Program-made: the position numbers and the translations under genes
Source of the DNA: Lasiosphaeria ovina
Taxonomy: Eukaryota; Ascomycota; Sordariomycetes; Sordariales; Lasiosphaeriaceae
Length of the DNA: 64,000 bases
Direction of reading: 5' to 3'
NCBI GenBank assembly: GCA_033439765.1
Contig: JAULSN010000007.1
Coordinates: 434,001 to 498,000 of the forward strand
Shown: one piece after another, positions 25,021-36,438 of the stretch
How positions within the stretch are numbered: position 1 is the stretch's first letter
How the letters are laid out: the number at the start of each line of letters is the position of its first letter
Notes under the pieces: model-generated
The model's database searches: none
What the model was told of the DNA's origin: nothing
The model's input: only the letters and a program-made list of their open reading frames with translations

Positions 25021-25578
25021 CTTCCATCTGAAGAACGTTGTCCATAGACTCTTTCGTCTCGTCTCATCTCGTCTCTTGCACCAATTCGGCTTGTTATCCA
25101 CACTAAGGCCGCTCACTCGGGACTCATCCTTGGCCGATTGTTCAAGCTGCTCTAGATCCTTACGCTCAATACACTCCATCTCGCGCTCGGCCAGTTTCGT
25201 GGTATCATCCAGCTGTTTTTTGATGGCATCCACCCCCGTCGCGCAGTCACCATCGCGCAGGAACTGGTGGGCAACAAGCTCGCATAGGCTCTGAATACTC
25301 TCGAGGCATTTGTCAAGATTGTCATAGACGTCCGGCTGGGGGGTGGATCAAAGGGTGGGTGGGTTGCTGCGGTCTTGGGCGCACTGCACATGGATTTTCC
25401 GAGTGCCGCCCGCACCATAAGTGTTCCAGATGAATGCACTCACTTGCCGAGCGCTCATGTAGCACAGACTCTGCACCTGCTCTTCGGGCTCGCATGGAAT
25501 GATGGGTGTTCCATCGTCATCATCACGTTTGGCGGAACCTCTCCCCATCGAGCATCTCGAGCTCGGCTAGCCGCCTAA
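25021..25578 (-). pseudogene. Unrecognised coding remnant upstream of the CK1 pseudogene
   Basis: Two minus-strand frames, SAKRDDDDGTPIIPCEPEEQ (from about 25535) and MDAIKKQLDDTTKLAEREME (from 25233), read toward the kinase glycine loop. They look like one charged, helical protein separated by an intron or a frameshift, and run into VVYSIRKKRGEGSFGVV. Normal YCK kinases have only a few residues before the kinase domain, so this is either an unrelated gene fused by rearrangement or an unusual N-terminal extension. I cannot name it. Confidence 0.35.
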
Positions 25579-27117
25579 ACCCGCGCAAGCTTCGCGTCCG
25601 CCTTGACCTTGCGTATCATATTGCGGCCAATACTAACAAACCTGACGAGATCCTCAACGAGAAGCTGAACGTAGCTATCGTAGTAAACAATAAACATCGT
25701 CCGTGTGGGGGGCTTGCATGACCGATGGTGACGGGGACTCCGCTGAACTGGCCTACGGATGCCTGCTCACTAGCAGGTTTTGCTCCGGCGCCATCTCTAG
25801 AGTGACGATGTTTCCCGAGGATGGCTACCCGGCTTGCCTTTTGGCTTGAGCGAGTTTGTTGATCCTGTGTCCCTGATGGATTTGACCGCCGGCGTGCTGG
25901 CTGGCCCCGCCGGATTTGGATCCGGATTGCCCTGCCGGGAGATCCAGCTGGATTTGGCGCTTCTTTATCTGGTTGCTGAATTCCTCGAGGATCTTGAGCC
26001 AGTCTGGGATGTGGGCAATAAGGTGCTTAAGCACGCCCCATGGCAAAGGTTGCAAACTGAGGCTGCGGAGTGCTAACTTTTGGCGTCTAGGACAATATTA
26101 AGACGGAAGTGGTGATTAAGATAGATGACAGGAGAAAAGAAGATTGTGAACTGAGCCAAGACGGATTGTGGAATTTGTTGAGAGTAACGACCAGTGTGAT
26201 CCCGGGTGACCAGATGGTGGAGAGGATGTTGGGTTCTGACAAAATGGCGGCCAAGGTCGAGAGAAATGCCGTCAAGATCGTTCAGCAGGGGCAGCCTAGC
26301 CCGATGGCTCACCAGGAAGGGGAACCAGAGGTGATATATGGGTTCACCCCTACAAGCATCTCAAGACCGGGCGGGGGGAGTGTGGGAATGTAAGGTAGGA
26401 ACCGAGAAAAGCCAAGAATGGCCAACAATGGAGGTAAGGGTACTTGAGAGAATAGACAGGAGATCGGTCATTTAAAGATATAGCTCCCCCACCTATGGTT
26501 AATCCACCAGCTCTTGAACCAAAACACCCTCTACGCGAATCTTTTATACAGCATGGTCGACACCGACGAAAAAGACACAAGTTCATACTTGTGCAAGTCA
26601 CAGAATAATGCGGTTACATTATTTATTATCGTTTCGAGCTTGGATATGAAGGGTGCAAATAGGGATCATTCTTGCTACTTTAGTATTGTATCGTCTCTAA
26701 TTATTAAAGATTGTCCAAGTACGGCCGACTTTAAGCGGTTCGTGGACCTGCTAGAGGAAAAGGGGGCGAGTGAAGTGCGCTTTTAGCATTATATGACGGA
26801 AGAACAAGTGAATACAAGGTTTATTCGTATAAAGCAGAGCCCGCAGTGGAAGAAAGTCGTCGATCTTGATCGTTTCCATACATTCAGGACTAAAGCTCGT
26901 GTACAATCCAACGACCTTCTGCAAAATTAACATGGATGTAGTCCGAGTTGGCGACTATGTCTAGTGGCGAAAGCAGGGTTAGAAGCGTGAGCTCGCCGGC
27001 GCCGCCGTGCTATCACTCCGATGACTTCTCACAAGTGCAGTTTCCCCGTTGCCTTCCCTCCTTCGCCTTCCCCTTCTCCTTCGCTATTCCCTTCTACTTA
27101 GCATCCACCGTCACGTG
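25579..27117. other. Gap, no gene recognised
   Basis: Complementary open frames at 25825-26076 occur on both strands; neither shows a recognised motif. Confidence 0.35.
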
Positions 27118-27557
27118 GTTCAATGGCGTTTTGGTGGCAGCCTCGTAGCCCTTTAGTTCTTGAGTGGTCAAGAAGCGTCCATTTGGGCCTCTCAGTCTCC
27201 TCATCGCGTGATTGTGTCTCAATTAATAGATGAAGAAGGGCTTGCGGGCCACCCGTGGACGTCTACCCAAGAACGCCTTTCCAAATCCCCTCGCGCAACT
27301 CTCCTCTTCAGGATGCGGTCGAACTGCTTTGTGTTGACGTAGAATGGCGACTCTTTAGATGCGCTCAGTGTCTCCTGTATAAACCTCGAATGGGCAGGAG
27401 GATGCTTCTGCTGTCTGGGGTCGACTGGGTGGCAAGGATTGTTCGGGATATGTAGTGGAGTGGCGCCGGGGGTGGAAGGAGGTGGCTTGAGAGAGCTGGA
27501 GTAGGGGGGCCCTCCATATCTTTGCGGGAACGAAATATGCTGAGAACGGGTCCGCAA
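27118..27557 (-). pseudogene. HAP2/NF-YA CCAAT-binding subunit pseudogene
   Basis: The frame from 27557 gives a Pro/Ser-rich stretch, then SPFYVNTKQFDRILKRRVAR (about 27301-27356), the NF-YA subunit-interaction helix. The DNA-binding half follows only after a frameshift and a stop, as LRHNHAMRRLRGPNGRFLT (about 27170-27230), then TTQELKGYEA. Both halves of the NF-YA core are therefore present but out of frame, and the linker between them has decayed. Intact HAP2 joins HAP3/HAP5 to bind CCAAT boxes. This fragment is non-functional and must derive from a duplication of the core gene elsewhere in the genome. Confidence 0.8.
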
Positions 27558-30298
27558 TGTTCGAGGGAGGTTCTAGTGGGAAAATGAGTTGGCGGGAGAG
27601 GGAATGGGGAGGAAATTAAATAGAAAGGTAGGTAAAATAATCCGACCCTCGCCAAGTTTATAATTTGGGTAGGCAATCCTTTCGAGGCTCAATTCAGCTG
27701 GGGCGGAGGAGGGTAGGGGGCAATGGAAGCCTAGGAAGTGTTAAAAAGACGGAGTCGAGGCGTGGGAAGGACGCTATAAAGTATTACCTCCCCAGAAGCA
27801 CACAGAAGTAGGCAAGCACTCGCTGGTGGTCTTTTAAATAGATGGTGTTCGAGAACGAAGTAGGAATATAGTAAAGATAAAAAATGACTGCTAAAATATA
27901 AGAGAAATAAAAGGGGCTTCGGGAGAAGTAAGGGCTGTGGTATGGGCAGGAAGTGTGACATCTCAAACCCTTTACAGCTGCCCCGCGTCTTTCTAAGACA
28001 AATGACAAGTGAACTCGATGTTCAAACACTCTAGGCCTGCCCAAACTTCTGTTCAAATCGAAACCCGTCATAAGTTATCCTAGCCGCTTCTTCCATGTTT
28101 GTCCACCTTGGTCTCACTTGAGTGGGCGGGCTCTACCAAATTCTCGGCCTCGAAAGATCAGGAAAAGTGTCTATTGAGGCCGATATGTGTTGTTGTAGCT
28201 GGAGGACTCTCGCTATTTCTGTATATTCACTATATTCCTTTGGCTTAAAGAGCGAATTGATACCCAACCGAGATGTCCTGGTACATCGGTTGCTCCAAGG
28301 TTCTCCATTGGCAATTGTCCTCACTACTGGTTAGCCCTGATGGGCTGGTTATGTCTGATGTGTACCTACCTAAGTTATCGGCTGTATTAGGCTCTAAGCT
28401 TAGGTACTATTCGTATATCTCCCGGCCTGTACCCTTTTCCTCGTTCGGCGGACAAGAATGGGCCTGGAGACTGCTGCTTGCTCGGGACCCTCATCGCACA
28501 AGTCGGGTGTTCTGCTCAGAACTGACGGGTTGGGATATGGCCTGACTCCCGTCAGGTAGGGAGACGGATCATATAACAGGAAAACCAAGGAACTCAGACC
28601 CCTAGGGGCACTCCTAATAGAGTATACAAGACTTCGATTGTTCTAGGTGTCGTGAATGTTCCCGTGGTAACCTGGCGGGCTGAGAATTTGATGAAGTTCA
28701 GCCAGCGACGGATCAGGCGTTGCCGGATTCTGTTCTGGGGACCAGAAAGCAACCTCCTCATGCTTGTAGGTTTCCTGAATTCTCTCCTCAAAGGTGCGTT
28801 GAGACTCTTGTCTCGTTGTTAGCGATATGTGATTCCGCTCTTTGAGCTCACCAGGCGTCCAGCGCCGCCGTGAACCTCCTCGGATACAGATTCGCTACTC
28901 GTCGGGCTCGGAAATAGAGGGGTCGTCGACAATTTTGAGGAATGTTTCGTAAGACGGGTGATATGTGTGGATGGGGTATTTGCTCAGGGTATATATTAGA
29001 GACATTGAGCTCTCATCGCCCTGATGAACCTCGTGGGGGTCTCGGGGGGGGGGGGGGTTGTTCATCTACATCATTCTGGTCGTCTTCGTCTGAATCGATG
29101 TCCAGAGCTGCATTCCCAAAGTCGATAGCCGTAGTGTAGTTAGGTGCGCTTTGCCAAGCTACACCCCGCGAGTCGCTACCTTCTCGACTCAACAACCCTA
29201 AGTTGCGCAGATGTCTCGTCCCTAAACATGCGGAGAAAGCCCCATCTGTTGTCTATACGGCCCTCAGCATGATTTCGTCGCCACATGCATCTCCATGGTG
29301 CTTCCTCAATGGCTTGGGAGCCGCGCTGGTTGAGGGTGAAGCGGAATCAGGTGTAGTACGACATCCAGCCGATCTCTTCTACTTCAAAGGCCGTTTTATT
29401 TACTAATCCGGAGAAGTAATTATCGAAAATTTCGAAGCAGATAGTTAAGCCAATGTCGGATCCCACCATCTCGGTCAATTGAGTCTCTAGTCCTCCAACC
29501 AGCAATATGTGGCGATTTAAAAGCCTCTGATGACCCAGTACCTGTGGCCACTAGTGTTATACTCGGAATGAGTGCCGTAAGTAGAGGAATTTGTCGTTAT
29601 TTCGGACAAAGATCTTGAAGGACGACTGCAAACGATAGGCTGTCAAGATATGGCCTTCTCGAGGGTTGAAAATAATTAGCCAGTTGACCTGGTCAGGCTC
29701 TGTGTGGGTGTACACGCAGGAGACTATGTCGTTGGTATAGTACAAGAAGTTGAAACTTGTATTTCCGACTGTCCCGCGAGTCCTCGATTGCCTCGTCTAG
29801 CAGCTTGCGAATGCTGATGACAAGCTCGTTGCTGGTAGAGGTCAAAAATCTGAAGCTGGAGATGGTGAATATAGCAGAGAATGCCATTTTCATAAATCAA
29901 TGACTCGGCAACACCAACGATGGCAACCAGGAATGGAGAAACAGTTGATACGGCCAAGGATCGCTTCAAGAGTCGCCTCAGCTCTCCGCTGCATGGCGCT
30001 TGTTGATATGAACAGGCTCAGCCTCAAGGGAACCAGGAGATTTGCCCTCCGGCACAACGACTTGGTCAGCCGCACGATCCCAGCCTTTAAGGAGGAGGGG
30101 GAGCAATCTCGGAGCGGTATGCTTGACGGCAAGGACGGGGGCCGGTAAACTTACCTCGAGCAGGATATTCGACTTATAGAAGAGAAATTGAAACCTCCTA
30201 CATATGAGGCAGAGATTATGAATGTGGGTGAGATCCAGATGCTGCACTACAAAGGCCGTGAGCTCATATGGGAGCAGAGCTTAAATAATGACATGGTA
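27558..30298. other. Gap with decayed coding-like sequence
   Basis: No gene was assigned. Between about 29400 and 30250 the minus strand has protein-like pieces (for example FNFLYYTNDIVSCVYTHTEP and NYFSGLVNKTAFEVEEIGWM) separated by stops and frame changes, so a degraded gene is likely but unidentified. A G run lies at 29045-29056. Confidence 0.35.
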
Positions 30299-30565
30299 AG
30301 GAGGCTCGGGCAAAAAGAAAGGGTCACCCTCCACAGTAGCCAAGTTTTAAACTCCCATATCTTGCCAGGTGCCGGCCCAGAGCTTCAGAATCGATAATCC
30401 CCCTGTAATAGCCCCTAGATCGTTATCTTTCTACACTGTGGAAGATTGGCTTGTTAACCAGGCAGCTGGCGTAGGAAGCTTAGCCAATTCTGGAACGTGG
30501 CGTTCTGAACCTTGAACTGGGAAGGTACTGGGGAAGGTTACCCTTTCTTTTTGCCCGAGCCTCCG
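30299..30565. mobile_element. MITE with 35-bp inverted repeats and TA duplication
   Basis: The left end AGGAGGCTCGGGCAAAAAGA, continuing AAGGGT, is repeated inverted at the right end, with one difference in the first base. TA flanks both ends (30297-30298, 30566-30567). It is 267 bp and has no coding capacity. A third copy of the terminal sequence ends at 32630. The TA target and ends point to Tc1/mariner-type mobilisation. Confidence 0.7.
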
Positions 30566-31289
30566 TACATAGATTAAAGTTGGTCACAAAAAAAGCCAAT
30601 ACACCAGCGGAAGCACGAAGTACAAGTCCAGGACGAAAGGTTCCCGGATTTGGCTAACTACAACTGGCGCATCATATACCGGCCCCTCCGCTCCACACAC
30701 CCGAACTTTGAACGGCCCGGAGCCGTCAAGGTTCGGCACAACCATGGATTTGCCGATGACATGTCGCAGCCATGGTCCAGGGCGATTAATTCTCCACGAC
30801 TGGCAAACCAACCCAAAACAGCAGATCCTGTTTATCCACGTGCGTTACCCCGCCGTGGGCTGAAAGCTTGGGGGCTAATAAGTCACGAAAGCGTGCACAA
30901 ACTTTGTTTTCACAAAGCGCTGCCAGCCGTATGAACGCTTGGCGCGTCTGCCTCAAAACCGCAAGCCCAGATAGAAGGCATGCGAGAAGACTCACGCCGT
31001 GCCGTAGTATCAAACTCAATCGGAACAAGAATCCTGCAATTTCTTGCACACACACACCTTCCAGTCCTCACCCAAATCCACCAGATCAACCAAATCCATC
31101 AAATCAACCACAACCATATACTTGACGCGGCTCAAATGATCTATATGAGGCCTTTTCCTGACAATCTGAGGGTCTTTGGCTAACCAAACGAAAGCACTGC
31201 GTTCTATTTGCAAGCAACAGACACGAATGAGCGACCCATTTACCTGGGTTTCCAATGCCCCTCTCTTCTTCTAGGAAGCAGGAGACTGT

Positions 31290-31860
31290 AGCATGAAAGA
31301 AGGCCTATAATCAGGAAATTGAGGACTGGAACAAGGCATACGAAGCCGAGTGTATGGAGCTGTGGGAAAAAGAGACCAAGGCCTGGCGGGATGCTATGTC
31401 GAGGACCCCCGGCGGCCCGAAGCTAAAATGGAAGCATGCCGAGGCCAACGGGGAAATAGTCCGGAAAGGAAAAGGGGGTATAGACTAGATCCAGTACAGG
31501 CACCAAGTCCCAGCAGCCCACAGTTGCAAGTAGAATAAGGACTTCTTTCCTGATCACGGCATCGAGGTAGAAAAGTGGCCGCCAAACTCACCAGATCTCT
31601 CCCCCATTGAGCCTCTTTGGAGCAACCAGAAGACGAAAACAACGGCTAACGGGGTCCTTACGAAGTCAAAGACGAAGGACAAGTGGTCTGTATACTGGGA
31701 GGGGGTACCGCAACAGATTATTAGGCGGTATTAAAGAAGGACGTGGGAAAACCATGAAGTGGGTGGTGTTTTTGAGGAGAGGCAATTACTACAAGGAGGG
31801 AAAACCGGCATCTGAAAATTGGGATGCAAAAGGTAAATTTGGACCTTGACGTGCTCGAAA
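31290..31860 (+). pseudogene. Tc1/mariner-type transposase remnant
   Basis: The + strand encodes NQEIEDWNKAYEAECMELWE, KLKWKHAEANGEIVRKGKGG and, after a deletion and two stops, WPPNSPDLSPIEPLW, the conserved segment around the last acidic residue of Tc1/mariner DDE transposases. The EDxAPxH block that should lie between is missing. Stops include GGID-stop-IQY, where intact relatives have Trp. It lies between the MITE at 30299-30565 and the related terminal sequence at 32600-32630, so it may be the coding remnant of the parent element. Confidence 0.65.
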
Positions 31861-32599
31861 GACGTAGACATGCTAGAGCCTCTGACCGAAGAAGAATCAA
31901 GTGACGAAGATGGAGAGAACGAAGAGAGTAGATTGATAATTTTTGTAGCTAGATTGGACCTGTTTTAAAGGAGTTGTGGTTGTTTGGAATGTCACCTCTT
32001 TTTTCCTTTCGTCGTTGTTGTGGCTCAAGTTAGTGGTCGTGCACTGTAGCTATGTGGATCTGGCGCACCGGCCAAGGTGACCCTGTTTTTTTGGGGGGAG
32101 AGTAAGCCACTAAAGACCCACTTTCCCCACCAAAAAAGAGGCCAATTCCTGGGACGAAGCCATCGCACCAACTTCAGATCAATTAACTAATTAGCCACAT
32201 ATGCAGTCGCACCACAATTACACTACAAATTGCGCCGCCAACGTCATCATACTCCCAAATGCGGTAATTGACACTCAAGGCCGTAGAATCGCGAGGTTGT
32301 TGTTGTGGCTCAATTGACGGGGTTTGGTTGGTTTGGGTGGATTTGGTGGACTTGGCGATGGCTTCAATTACGAGGAAATATTTGGCGGTCGGCGGCCTGC
32401 ATGCAGCCAACTGGCGGGGTAGGGGGTTAGGGCGGTTGTAGTGGCCACCATCTAAAGGAGCGTGCCAGCCATTGAGCTGGGCTTTTTGGGTGCAAAAATC
32501 CGATTGTCGCTGGGCTAGTAGCTTGGCGCGATGGCCAATTGTACTGACCTTTTTGGTGTGCCTACAGTATAGGAGACGTTTTCTACAGTCCGAGTAGAC

Positions 32600-32630
32600 T
32601 GTCCCCTTGTTTTTTTTGCCCGAGCCTGCG
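32600..32630. repeat. Third copy of the MITE terminal repeat
   Basis: The sequence TTTTTTTTGCCCGAGCCTGC, then G, followed by TA (32631-32632), matches the right end of the MITE at 30565. It may mark the right border of the larger Tc1/mariner-like element. Confidence 0.5.
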
Positions 32631-32632
32631 TA

Positions 32633-33587
32633 CAGGCTGGTTTTCGGCGTAAACAAGTTCATCTCGACAAGCTCCCTCTTGACGATAAATTACGTGGCAT
32701 GACCGCTGCAGACCTACTCAGCCCAGCCAAAAGACACTGAATCCCGGAATCGGTATGACAACCGCCGTGTGCCCTCTCGCTATGAGCCTCAGAAGCCGAA
32801 GAGGGGAGTCGGTACTCGCGGCGGCCGCAAAACAGTCGGAAAAATTAAGCAGGCCGACCTCTTGAAGCAATTCCAAGTTCAGCCTGCGCAACATTGGAAT
32901 CCACCCCCGCCACCACTTTTCTCACATGCCGGGGACTCTCGGGCACAGGGCGTTGGGTGGAATATTCCACCCGCCGGCACTGTTTTGGCAAGTCAGAACT
33001 TCGCTGCAACCTGTTTTACCGCCACCACCTGTTTCTAGTCACCAAGCCTACCTGGCATTGAGGACTGTGAATGGCATCACCGGGCAAGCGCAGCTCACAA
33101 CTCAGCCTCCTGCATAGAGGCCTACGTGGCAGGCGAATATAGAGCAGTGGCGGGAAGCCGATCCCTTCCGAGAACCGCTCTGGGTCGACCGCTGCTAGGC
33201 CTCAGACTCTTGTCAAGAAGGGGCCAGCTTGCGAACCTCATGAGAAGACAAGCCCTCTGGGGTCTGGTTGGGAAGAAGAAAAGGAAAACCGGGGCTGCGG
33301 TAGACCCAGCTCAGCGGAGAGTCACTCGTGCAATCACTTCTCAGAAGATGGCAGCTCAAAGCTTGGGTAGAGATCAGAGCTCGACTACTCTAGGTCTACC
33401 GTGACAGCTAAGAAGCGAGGAGAGAGCAGCGAGAGAAAAGAGGGGGGATGCGTCTTGCTTATCCCACCAAGTGGTTCCTCGGTTCATCAACATGCCGTGC
33501 CGCCAATCGTTTGCCTTCCATGTCTTCTGCCCACCCTCCCCTGCTCCTCTCTGGAAAAAGAAAAAAAGAGTCGTCCTCTCCATGTGT
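32633..33587. other. Gap with one basic open frame
   Basis: A + strand open frame (32769-33038) encodes RYEPQKPKRGVGTRGGRKTV and a Pro-rich tail; no family was recognised. Nothing else is supported. Confidence 0.35.
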
Positions 33588-35630
33588 CTATCTTTGACGG
33601 GACCTTTCGAAGGTGCTCTCCTTAAGACGCACGCCGCCTTGGCACAGGTCGATCCTCAGCCCCGGTTCACCGCTTGATGCAAACATAAGGGAGAGATTTC
33701 CTCCACGCAAAATCGTAGGGTCCCAGGCAAATCTCAGGTAGACGCTCTCGGCACCACTCTTCTCCTGGTACACAACCAGAAAGGATCTGAACATTTCGCG
33801 GTCCACGGCGCCGTCCGGAACATCGCAGACCAACGCTCCCTAAGTCGATAATGATTGTCCCTATTTCCGCCCCCGGGCGAAGAATTGCCCCAGAGTCAGC
33901 GCGGCACGGCGATGGGATCGATATAAAAATTTGATAGAGGGTGAGAAGACTAATTAACGAACCTACTAAGCTAATATGGTATACTTTCCCGTATTTCCTT
34001 CCTTGATATAATATATTACGGGGTAAGTGCGCATCTTTAGGGCGGGTCGGTTCAAGGCCTTTTGCATTATATGAATAGCGCCACCGCGGCTGACTACGAG
34101 CCATCTGGCGGGTCGGTATCAGTCACTAGCAGCCCTCGAGCCTAGTAGCTAGGGGTTGGTAGTAGGTAGTAACACTTACCCCCAGTCTCCGTCCGGGAGG
34201 ATGAGCTCAATTAGGCGGCCGTCAAGCACCCTTACCCGATCCTTCATCGCGTTACGGATATATACGTTACGGCTAAGGCCGCTAGTCAGGATGATATATT
34301 ACTTCGGAAGCGCTATCCGGTAAGTCAGTCCAGGATAGGCCGCTTGTGCGTTTCCCAGGCGAGCGTAAATAGCCGCCACGAGGTCGTTAACTAGACTATC
34401 AAAAATACCATTAATCTCCTCCCTAGTTGCTATCTTATTAGCTCAGCCGATAAAGGGGTATAAAGTTCACGGCCCAGCTCACCTCCTAATGGGTATCGCG
34501 AAGTTCTCAGCTAGGATTTATAAGTCCTTACTACTTGGCTCGCCGTATATATTAATCACGTTATCGCATTGCTTTACCAACGCCCTCTTATAAGCGCTAC
34601 TATAGGTATTAAGGAAGTTCGACTTTCCGGTCTATCTATTAAGCTACTATTTGACGAGTTCATCCAACCTAACTTTCAGTAATATTCCTCCGACGGCTTA
34701 GGGAACGGCTTGACTATACTAAGATATAGTAGGTAGACCTTGATAGAAGCTACAAACATATGACGCGGTATCCTTAATAGGGCTTGCCGTTAGAATACTA
34801 GGGGTGACGCCAGAAGAGAGCGAGTTACTTACTATAGTCAAGCCGCCGCCATTATAAACCGTAATCAAGCCTTCCTCCTAACGTAACGTTAGCCTATCTA
34901 GCCGGGGCAGGTCATAAAGGGCTTATAGGGGTGGCTCGAGACGTAGTTATACCTTAAAGAAAGCGATGTGGCCTGCGTTATAGACGGCCAGGGCAGCCGC
35001 TTCCTACTCCGAAATGTAGTAGAACGAAAAGTCCTACCCCGGGACTAGTGAGGCGAGATTAGCCTCGCCTATAGTAGTCTTCATACGTTCGCGGTCTTCG
35101 AGCTTCCAGCTCTCAGGGGAAGTCACGGTATAATGAATTGCATGACCGGCAGCCTGAATACCCAATTCTTAAAATAATTTCACAAATAAGGACTTTAGGA
35201 AAGGAGCAATCATTTTGGTAGGTGGAAGACCCGCCCAAGAAGCTTCGGCTTTCTAAGCCAGTCGGATGGTTAGGGGGCCTATCGGCCGACACTCGTAGTG
35301 CAGTAGAGCCAGCTTGGGCCATATTATAGGCGAAGAAGCGATCCGGTCGGGTTTGATTACGATATTGCCATACTGGTCGAGATCGAACACGGTGGGAGTT
35401 CGTTCGCAGGTCCAGAAGAAGACGTCTCGGGGTAGTGGGACAAAAGCCTCAACGTCGCCGGTACTAGGCTAACGACAAATGTAGGAGATGGACGAGTAAT
35501 TACGGAACCGGAGTCGGCGGTCAACTTTGGTAAAATGGAGAGGGTGGCAAGACAAAGGCGAGAACCGCACTTACGTAGCGCCGAAGTCGATTCCGACATA
35601 GATGTGCCCGATGGGAGACGACTGAGCCAT
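33588..35630 (-). pseudogene. RIP-mutated Hsp70-like (HSPA12-type) pseudogene
   Basis: The minus strand starts MAQSSPIGHIYVGIDFGAT at 35630 with a GTAAGT donor. Order then matches the intact gene at 720-2816: DVFFWTCERTPTVFDLDQYG, FSFYYISE-stop-EAAALAVY, EEGLITVYNGGGLTIV, KDTASYVCSFYQGLPTI, then LTSGLSRNVYIRNAMKDR with ELILPDGDW, and a C-terminal FRSFLVVYQEKSGAESVY block. The interior (about 33950-35110) is AT-rich with many TA dinucleotides and numerous stops. The stop in ISE-stop-EAAA is TAG where the intact paralogue reads CAA in SEQEAAF. Ends are less mutated than the centre. It is a once-functional Hsp70-like gene inactivated by RIP. Confidence 0.85.
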
Positions 35631-36438
35631 GGTGGCTGTGAGGGCCTGGTGAGGGTTGGAAGGACGAAGCGAGGTGCGCGCTTGGCGGTGGTGTAAGATG
35701 GGGCCGAGGTGTTGGGCGGGGATGTAAAAGGGGTTACGATGGAGAGCAGCCACGATAAGTGTTTTTTTCGTCGAAAGAAGGGAGGAAGATCTAGTTTCAG
35801 CAAGGTTCAGCCCTTGACGGAGACAGAAACCGAGTGCCTGGGATGGTGCGGCTGGCCTAGACAACTGACATGTCAGATTTTTCTCCCGATCGGCTCGCCA
35901 CAGCGGTGGACGGCGTGAGACGGTCTAGCAATCTGAGCCCATCTTCCGCCGTCACCTACCTTGTCATCTGCCATCCTTGTCGAAGTGGGGACGATGGTGT
36001 GAAGGGCTGGACGGACTGCTGACGTAGCTTAACCCAGCGGAGGTGGCAGAATCCCAAAAACCCTCCAATACGCATGCATCCGCTTTGCTGCTCCTCCCCG
36101 GGTGGGCGCGGAGCCAAGGAGGACGGAACATAGTATGGAATGCATCGACCCGCCGGTGCGCCGGCAAGACAGCACGGATGATGATAATAAAGAGTTTCGC
36201 CGTCGGAACTTGCGTAGGCAATACGGAGCCGTTTCCGGCCCCAAAAACGGATGATGGTTGCCGTGCCCTGTGCACATGAATCACATGGACAAAGAAGGTC
36301 GGCTGGCGTACTGGCTCTTACTCCCATATTATCTTCGCTCTCCCTGGCCACCCCCCCTATCCTGACCTTTTACAGTCCCTCTTCGTCTTTCTCTAGGCTC
36401 TGACCCTCAAACGAAGCCCAAAAAAGGCAAACGCATCA
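35631..36438. other. Divergent intergenic region between two pseudogenes
   Basis: This is the region between the Hsp70-like pseudogene (-) and the unknown pseudogene (+). It would have held both promoters. No other feature was recognised. Confidence 0.4.

Noticed and set aside
35357..35864. 148-residue and 97-residue minus frames as separate genes
   Set aside because: They are frame shadows of the Hsp70-like pseudogene 5' exon and its intron; the real start is the ATG at 35630 with a GTAAGT donor.
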